Shown piece after piece: positions 7,716 through 12,149 of a stretch of 12,149 nt of DNA. Each line of letters begins with the position of its first letter. Positions within the stretch are counted from its first letter, which is position 1. Made by a program: the position numbers and the translations under genes. The notes beneath the pieces were generated by a model that saw only the letters and a program-made list of their open reading frames with translations, was not told where the DNA came from and searched no databases. Origin of the DNA: CAZUCD01 sp964618855 (GTDB lineage Bacteria; Sumerlaeota; Sumerlaeia; SLMS01; JANRJK01); the NCBI GenBank assembly GCA_964618855.1, contig CAZUCD010000117.1, positions 1-12,149 of the forward strand, read 5' to 3'.

Positions 7716-9176
7716 ATGCCGCCCCGCAGAGACCCCGCAGGTTCCCCGCGCCACCGCGCCGCGGAACGCCCCTTCACTCCCTGGCAGGGCATTGTGCCCA
7801 GCGGCCCGACCCGGGACGAATCCCGGGCGCGCGAGGCATTGATCAACCTGTACGCCGAGGTGGTGCGCCTCGGCGCGCCGCCGGACATTCTGGTCTCGGA
7901 TTCAGCGCCGGCCCTCGCAAAGCTGGGCATCCCCGCCGATGCGCGCGGGGCCATGGCAGAGGGGCTCCTTCACCTGCTGCGGCGGCGCATGGGACTGCTG
8001 ACCCGCTGGGCCGCAACGGGGGGGACGCCGGGGCCCGTCGCGGAGGCGATAGCCGCCGGGGCGCTCGATCCGCGCCCGGAAGGCCTGCCGGACTCGGACT
8101 TCGAGGCGCGCCTGGCGCTCGCATTCGCCCTGTGCGAGGGCGCTGCACTGAACGCCGAGACGGCCCTGTCCCGCCTTCCGGCGGAGGGACCCGACGTCGG
8201 CGAGGATCTGGCGCGCATGCTGGGGGACCGGGAGCTTTCGGCGGCGCCGGCGGGTTGGCTGGACGCGGCGAGGCTGTCGGTTCCCGTCGCGCTCCTCGCA
8301 CGGTGGCGCCAAAGGATGGGGATGCCGCAGGCTGATGCGCTTGCAAGGTCGCTGGCGGAGGCGGCACCCGTCATGGCGAGGGTGAACACGATCCTCGCAT
8401 CGCGCGAGAAGCTCGCCGAGCGCCTGCTCGCGTCGGGTTTCGAGTCGGAGCCGGGGGCGCTCGCGACGGACGCGCTGCGTCTGCGCTCGCGCGTGGACCT
8501 CTCGCGGACCCCGTTCCACGATGGTTGGTTCGAGTTCCAGGACGAGGGGAGCCAGCTTGTCTCGATCGCGCTGGACCCGAAGCCATCGTGGCGCGTGCTG
8601 GATGCGTGCGCGGGCTCCGGGGGAAAGACGCTGCACCTCGCGGCGCTGATGAAGAACAAGGGCGAGGTGTTCGCGCACGACACGCGCGTGGCGAGCCTCG
8701 AGAGTCTGAGGCGGCGCGTGCGCAGATCCGGCGCCCAGAACGTGCGGATCCTGGAGCCGGGACAGGCCGCGGAGCGCGGCCCCTACGACGCCGTGCTGAT
8801 CGACGCGCCGTGCCTCGGGCTGGGCACCCTGCGCCGCAACCCGGACATGGCCTGGCGGGGGGAGATCGGTGCGAGGCTTGCGGAGATGACCGCCATGCAG
8901 GCCGAGTGCATCCGGGCCTATGCGCCCCTCGTGAAGCCCGGTGGCGTGCTCGTCTACGCGACGTGCAGCCTGGAACCCGAGGAGAACGAGGGTGCCGTGG
9001 AGCTGATCGCGCGGGAGTTTTCCGACTTCGTCCCGGAGTCCGTGAAGAAGGCGCTGGAGTGGAACAAGGTCCGAGGCGTCGGGGAACCCTTGCCGGGCCG
9101 CCTTGTCCTTCTCCCGCACCTGCACGGCACGGACGGGTTCTTCATCCAGAGGTTCAGGCGCGCAGCGGGTCCCTGA
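7716..9176 (+). CDS. rRNA cytosine-C5 methyltransferase, RsmB/NOL1-NOP2-Sun family
   Basis: The enzyme transfers a methyl group from S-adenosylmethionine to C5 of a cytosine in RNA, most likely 16S rRNA. In the 486-residue product the C-terminal half carries the catalytic domain. Motif I is DACAGSGGKT (296-305), the SAM-binding Asp is likely D322 in FAHDTR, motif IV is DAPCLGLGTLRRNPD (363-377) with the release Cys366, and motif VI is VYATCSLEPEENE (413-425) with the nucleophile Cys417. Before it, LLARWRQRMG and PVMARVN match the RsmB linker. Residues 30-180 are helical and may be a diverged NusB-like domain. Motif I has Ser301 where Pro is usual, and motif IV has Leu367 where Ser is usual. 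A TTG at 7674 would extend the protein by 14 residues but abuts the terminator stem; the ATG has only a close AAGGG. Rsm specificity (B or F) is not resolved. Confidence 0.9.
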   Translation: MPPRRDPAGSPRHRAAERPFTPWQGIVPSGPTRDESRAREALINLYAEVVRLGAPPDILVSDSAPALAKLGIPADARGAMAEGLLHLLRRRMGLLTRWAATGGTPGPVAEAIAAGALDPRPEGLPDSDFEARLALAFALCEGAALNAETALSRLPAEGPDVGEDLARMLGDRELSAAPAGWLDAARLSVPVALLARWRQRMGMPQADALARSLAEAAPVMARVNTILASREKLAERLLASGFESEPGALATDALRLRSRVDLSRTPFHDGWFEFQDEGSQLVSIALDPKPSWRVLDACAGSGGKTLHLAALMKNKGEVFAHDTRVASLESLRRRVRRSGAQNVRILEPGQAAERGPYDAVLIDAPCLGLGTLRRNPDMAWRGEIGARLAEMTAMQAECIRAYAPLVKPGGVLVYATCSLEPEENEGAVELIAREFSDFVPESVKKALEWNKVRGVGEPLPGRLVLLPHLHGTDGFFIQRFRRAAGP

Positions 9177-9188
9177 CCGCGCGGGACC

Positions 9189-9773
9189 TCAGAACAGCGA
9201 GAGCACGCGGTCCTTGCGGAACTCGTACGGGAGCTCCCACACGACCTCGCCATTCTCCGTGTCGGTGAGGCGCATGGTCATCAGGACGTAGTTCGAGGCG
9301 CGGCGCCCCTCGCTCTGGCTGACGGCGTCGAGTGCGCCCGTGAGGAGGAAGTCGGCGCCGGTGAGCTGCTTGAGCTCGGTGTGCGAGAGCACGCCGGAGC
9401 GCTTTTGGGCGCGGATCTGGTCGATCTTCGCGGAGGCAGCCTCATCCACGAAGCGGAAGGAACCGTCCGCCGTCTGGAGCATCGTCGCGCGCACGCGCCG
9501 CAGGAAGATGTCCTCGTTGATGGGCTGGTTCGTGTTGTTTTCAATGTCGAAGAAGGCGATCACGGGGGCCTTGCCCGTCGGGTTCTGGAACTTGTCCACC
9601 TTGCGGAGCATGTCGCGCGTGCAAAGCTCGGAGAACTCGATGACCTCCTTGCTGTCCATCCCCATGACGCCCTGAATGGATTCGTTCTGGGGGTTGGTCC
9701 GCTTCGTCTTCGCACACCCACCCATGGTGGTGGCTGCGGCGAGGATCGCGAGGAGGGCGGTCTTGCGGAGCAT
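9189..9773 (-). CDS. lpoB: LpoB-like outer-membrane lipoprotein (penicillin-binding protein activator family)
   Basis: The 194-residue product has a short signal peptide and a lipobox-like site, TMGGC, with Cys20 as the lipidated residue; Ala at +2 favours the outer membrane. The mature part shows the LpoB/DUF pattern: a strand with APVIAFFDIENNTNQPI, then RATMLQTADGSFRFVDE, then LTGADFLLTGALDAVSQ, and finally MTMRLTDTENGEVVWELPYE. In E. coli LpoB stimulates the synthase PBP1b. Outside enterobacteria the family is wide and the partner is unproven, so the symbol is by family only. The ATG has GAAGGA seven bases upstream. It lies 77 bases downstream of the DEAD-box helicase on the same strand, so co-transcription is possible. 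Its stop is 12 bases from that of the methyltransferase. Confidence 0.85.
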   Translation of the reverse strand: MLRKTALLAILAAATTMGGCAKTKRTNPQNESIQGVMGMDSKEVIEFSELCTRDMLRKVDKFQNPTGKAPVIAFFDIENNTNQPINEDIFLRRVRATMLQTADGSFRFVDEAASAKIDQIRAQKRSGVLSHTELKQLTGADFLLTGALDAVSQSEGRRASNYVLMTMRLTDTENGEVVWELPYEFRKDRVLSLF

Positions 9774-9850
9774 TGGATGGTCCTTCGTGTTGGGTTTGGA
9801 GTCTGGGGCCGGGGGCTAGGGTTCGTTGGTGGGCGCCTGGACTGCGCGGC

Positions 9851-11269
9851 TCAACTCTCCACATCATTGAGACCACCGGCGGGCCCGGAAGGATTGCGGC
9901 CTGTCTTGCGCTGGTGCGGGAGCTTGGCGTTCTTCATCTTGCGGACGGCGCGCTTGCGCTCGCCCCGGCGCGGCTTGCGCTGGTCATCCAAGGGCGCGCG
10001 GTACTCCCGGCGCAAGTGCCCCGATCGCGTGAAGGGGCTCTCGGCCTTGCCGGTGTGCAGGGGCCGTTCGTCCATGTCGTGCGGGCGCTCCAGGTTGCGC
10101 CAGAAGTCCGCGGTCGCCGTTCTGGGGCGGGACACGTCCTCGTCGCCGGGGGCGAATCCCTCGCGCCGTTCGAGTGGAAACGATCGGTGCAGGAACATCT
10201 CTATGGCGGCGACGAGGGTCAGGTCGCGGGGGGCGACGAGCGTCAGCGCCGTGCCCGCGCGTTCGAGCCGGCCGGTGCGGCCACTGCGGTGGACGTAATC
10301 CTCCGGGGTGTTCGGCACATCGTAGTTCACGACGAGGGCAAGCTCCGGTATGTCGAGCCCGCGCGCGGCGACGTCGGTTGCGACCAGCAGCGCGCCCCGC
10401 TTCGAGCGGAACGCGTCGAGCGCGGCGAGGCGCTCGGGCTGCGTGAGCCCGCCGTGGAGTTCCAGCGCGGCGAGCTTCGCGCGCTGCAGGGCCTGCACGA
10501 GCCGGGCGGTTTTCCGGCGGGTGCGCGCGAACACCAGCGTCTGCTCCGCAGGATGCTCCCGTATGAGCGCGAGCAGCAGGTCGTCCTTGCGGTCGTCCGC
10601 CACGGAGTAGAACGCCTCGCGGATGCGTTCGCGCGGCCCGATGGCGCCGACGCGGACCTCGGCGGGGTTGCGAAGGACGGCGCGCGCGATGCGCGGCATG
10701 TCGTCCGGGAGCGTGGCGCTGAGCAGGATGGTCTGGCGGCGCTCCGGGATGTGTCCGAGCACCTCGCGCACTTCCTCGCGGAAGCCCGCGTCGAAGAGCC
10801 GGTCCGCCTCGTCGAGGACAAGCATCCTGACGTCGGTGAGGGCGAGGGCCTTGCGCGCAATGTGGTCGAGGAGGCGGCCGGGGGTTGCGACGACAATGTC
10901 CGGGCGGCGCTCGAGGGCGCGGTCCTGTGGACCGTAGGCGACGCCCCCGAATAGGGCGGGCACCTCCGTGCCGCCGAGGCGCGCGACGACCTCCGCGACC
11001 TGCACGGCAAGCTCGCGCGTGGGGACGACGACGAGCGCCCGGGGATGCGCGGGGCGCGGCCGCCCCTCCGAGAGCAGGGTCAGCAGCGCGAGCGCATACA
11101 GCCCTGTCTTTCCCGTGCCCGTCGGGGCGCAGACGAGGAGGTCGCGTCCCGCAAGGGCCGGCGCCAACCCCGCCGCCTGGACCTCCGTGGGCGCAGTCCA
11201 TCCCATGGCCCCGAGTCCGGAGCGGCAGCGATCACTGAGAGCGAAGTCGGCAAAGGAAGCAGTCGTCAC
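9851..11269 (-). CDS. DEAD-box ATP-dependent RNA helicase (RhlE-like)
   Basis: The protein unwinds or remodels RNA at the cost of ATP, for instance in ribosome assembly or RNA decay. With the GTG start at 11269 the product has 472 residues and all helicase motifs: Q motif with upstream Phe (F9, PTEVQ 27-31), I APTGTGKT (48-55), Ia PTRELAVQV (83-91), Ib TPGRL (129-133), II DEAD (153-156), III SAT (184-186), IV LVFART (245-250), V ATDVAARGLDIP (297-308) and VI HRSGRTGR (327-334). The tail after about 373 is highly basic (for example RKPRRGERKR), as in RhlE-type enzymes that use it to hold RNA. An ATG at 11410 would add 47 Pro/Ala-rich residues without motif support, so the GTG is preferred; its ribosome site is weak. 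It starts 174 bases from the divergent antitoxin gene. Confidence 0.93.
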   Translation of the reverse strand: MTTASFADFALSDRCRSGLGAMGWTAPTEVQAAGLAPALAGRDLLVCAPTGTGKTGLYALALLTLLSEGRPRPAHPRALVVVPTRELAVQVAEVVARLGGTEVPALFGGVAYGPQDRALERRPDIVVATPGRLLDHIARKALALTDVRMLVLDEADRLFDAGFREEVREVLGHIPERRQTILLSATLPDDMPRIARAVLRNPAEVRVGAIGPRERIREAFYSVADDRKDDLLLALIREHPAEQTLVFARTRRKTARLVQALQRAKLAALELHGGLTQPERLAALDAFRSKRGALLVATDVAARGLDIPELALVVNYDVPNTPEDYVHRSGRTGRLERAGTALTLVAPRDLTLVAAIEMFLHRSFPLERREGFAPGDEDVSRPRTATADFWRNLERPHDMDERPLHTGKAESPFTRSGHLRREYRAPLDDQRKPRRGERKRAVRKMKNAKLPHQRKTGRNPSGPAGGLNDVES

Positions 11270-11410
11270 GTGCTGAGGTTCCCGCGCGGCACCTGGTGGC
11301 GCAATGGGGGAGGGGGAGATGGCCACAGTATGGAGCGGCGCGCGACCGAAGGGGGCGGCCGTGCCTGCGGGATCACGACGCCGGGCTTGACTTCGGCCCA
11401 CTGCTGTCAA

Positions 11411-11430
11411 GACTGGTCGATGGACTGGTC
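11411..11430 (+). promoter_or_regulatory. Two GACTGGTC direct repeats, candidate operator of the toxin-antitoxin operon
   Basis: GACTGGTC occurs at 11411-11418 and again at 11423-11430, start to start 12 bases, just ahead of the GGAGG ribosome site (11432-11436). Each copy is itself a GAC-TG-GTC imperfect palindrome. Phd/VapB-type antitoxins usually bind short palindromes near their own promoter. A TTGACT at 11387-11392 could be a -35 box, but no good -10 was found. The operator role is inferred. Confidence 0.45.
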
Positions 11431-11443
11431 TGGAGGAAGACTC

Positions 11444-11680
11444 ATGCGCGAAGTCAGTTCCTACGAAGCGAAGACGAAGCTGCCCGAACTGTTGCGGGAA
11501 GTGGCCGCCGGCGAGCGGATCATCATCACACGCCGCGGAGTGCCCGTGGCCGAGCTCTCCCCAATACCGGCTCCTGCCGCGAAGGTTTCCGAGACCCTCG
11601 CCAAGATGGACGCGCTCAGGAAGGGGCGGCGGCTTGGCGGCGTCTCGATCACCGAGCTGCGCGACGAGGGCAGGCGGTGA
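11444..11680 (+). CDS. Type II antitoxin, Phd/YefM (VapB-partner) family
   Basis: This 78-residue protein has the Phd/YefM N-terminal pattern: REVSSYEAKTKLPELLREVA (2-21), then GERIIITRRGVPVAEL (23-38). This half dimerises and binds DNA. The remainder (about 42-78, KVSETLAKMDALRKG and on) is charged and should wrap around the toxin and block its active site. The gene has a perfect GGAGG seven bases before the ATG. Its TGA overlaps the toxin's GTG start in GTGA, so the two are translationally coupled. The length is normal for the family. Autorepression through the direct repeats just upstream is expected from family behaviour but not shown. Confidence 0.9.
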   Translation: MREVSSYEAKTKLPELLREVAAGERIIITRRGVPVAELSPIPAPAAKVSETLAKMDALRKGRRLGGVSITELRDEGRR

Positions 11681-12096
11681 CCCGGCCCGTCTACGTCCTC
11701 GACTGCTCGATGACGGCCTCGTGGTTCTTCGAGGATGAGTTCACGGCCCTGTCGCGTCGGACGCGCGAGCAGCTTGCAGGAGGCCACGCGCTCGCACCGG
11801 CGATATGGCCCTCCGAGGTCGGCAACACGCTCCTGATGGCGCACCGCCGAAATCGCCTGTCGGCAGGCGACGTGCTCGCATTCCTCGACCTCGTGGGGGA
11901 GTTGCCCGTGCGGGTCGAGGATGCCCCCACATGGGGCCGCTCGCGTGAGATCCTCGCGCTCGCGCGCGAGTTCGGCCTCACGGTCTACGACGCGACCTAC
12001 CTGGAACTGGCCCGCCGCCACCAAGTTGGTCTCGCAACCCTGGACAAGGCATTGAGGCGCGGCGCGGCGGCGCTCGGGCTCCCGCAGGTGCCCTAG
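11677..12096 (+). CDS. vapC: PIN-domain ribonuclease toxin, VapC family
   Basis: VapC toxins are metal-dependent RNases that cut tRNA or rRNA unless held by their antitoxin. From the GTG at 11677 the product has 139 residues, normal for the family. The four acidic residues of the PIN active site are present: Asp9 (YVLDCSMTASWF), Glu47 (WPSEVGNTLL), Asp105 (VYDATYLELA) and Asp123 (LATLDKALRR). The motif YDATYLELARR is highly typical. The toxin looks intact, so the pair is probably functional. The frame is open for a long way upstream, but the GTGA overlap with the antitoxin and the position of the first Asp fix the start. The RNA target is unknown. Confidence 0.92.
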   Translation: MTRPVYVLDCSMTASWFFEDEFTALSRRTREQLAGGHALAPAIWPSEVGNTLLMAHRRNRLSAGDVLAFLDLVGELPVRVEDAPTWGRSREILALAREFGLTVYDATYLELARRHQVGLATLDKALRRGAAALGLPQVP

Positions 12097-12103
12097 CCCG
12101 GCG

Positions 12104-12149
12104 TCAGTTCCGTTGCTGCGCGTTCGTGCGCGCGATGTCGCCCTTCGAG
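12104..12149 (-). CDS. Possible 3' end of a minus-strand gene (cut by the window edge)
   Basis: On the minus strand the last 14 codons before a TGA (12104-12106) read SKGDIARTNAQQRN, a plausible polar C-terminus. The gene would be convergent with vapC, seven bases apart, like other convergent pairs in this window. With so few codons no family can be named and a chance open frame is quite possible. Confidence 0.3.
   Translation of the reverse strand, partial: SKGDIARTNAQQRN

Noticed and set aside
6539..7954. 471-codon minus-strand open frame across the OB-fold gene
   Set aside because: It runs opposite to a gene with a clear signal peptide and passes through a terminator hairpin; no domain is recognisable.
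7902..9125. 407-codon minus-strand frame inside the methyltransferase gene
   Set aside because: It is the shadow of a gene with all m5C methyltransferase motifs and is rich in Arg and Gln without domain structure.
11270..11410. Upstream extension of the DEAD-box helicase to an ATG at 11410
   Set aside because: The extra 47 residues are Pro/Ala/Arg-rich without motif support, and they would reach back to the antitoxin control region. The GTG at 11269 lies eight codons before the Phe that precedes the Q motif.
11296..11676. Longer plus-strand reading of the toxin starting at 11296
   Set aside because: It would overlap the whole antitoxin gene in another frame; the GTGA overlap at 11677 is the standard arrangement and the PIN domain starts there.

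Overview
The window is chromosomal DNA of a high-GC, diderm (Gram-negative-type) bacterium. The coding style (strong G/C third positions, GTG starts, short gaps), a lipoprotein with a lipobox, a LpoB-family protein, an exported OB-fold protein and a membrane-anchored eukaryotic-like kinase fold support this. The phylum cannot be fixed from the sequence. Pyrimidine-rich CTTTCGACTTTT tracts of the kind at 3156-3206, together with degenerate kinase-fold proteins, remind me of uncultured or PVC-like lineages (Planctomycetes, Hydrogenedentota, Sumerlaeota and similar). That is inference only.

Layout. (1) 1-3074: the 3' part of a large membrane GT-C-type glycosyltransferase-like gene with a TPR-like C-terminus (+), convergent with a FAD-dependent oxidoreductase of the UDP-galactopyranose mutase/protoporphyrinogen oxidase-like group (-). 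The two stop codons sit at the ends of a perfect 20-bp palindrome. Both could serve surface polysaccharide metabolism. (2) 3075-3617: a long non-coding stretch holding CTTTCGACTTTT tracts, a decayed gene tail on the minus strand, repeat-like sequence and a strong hairpin with a T-run. (3) 3618-5220: nusA followed by a strong terminator, without its usual neighbours rimP and infB. (4) 5246-7673: a divergent pair, a membrane-anchored pseudokinase (-) and an exported tandem OB-fold protein (+), around a 264-bp shared control region. (5) 7716-9773: an RsmB-type rRNA m5C methyltransferase (+), convergent with a LpoB-like lipoprotein (-). (6) 9851-11269: a DEAD-box RNA helicase (-) upstream of the LpoB-like gene on the same strand. 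(7) 11444-12096: a Phd/VapB-type antitoxin and a PIN-domain (VapC) toxin overlapping by four bases, preceded by two direct repeats that look like an operator. (8) 12104-12149: possibly the last codons of a minus-strand gene.

Themes. Three genes serve RNA metabolism (nusA, the rsmB-like gene, the DEAD-box helicase). At least four act in or on the envelope (GT-C protein, pseudokinase, OB-fold protein, LpoB-like lipoprotein). The toxin-antitoxin pair and the repeat-rich gap at 3075-3617 are the accessory parts. The least explained items are the pseudokinase/OB-fold divergent pair and the mosaic gap upstream of nusA. I see no CRISPR array, tRNA, rRNA or intact insertion sequence.
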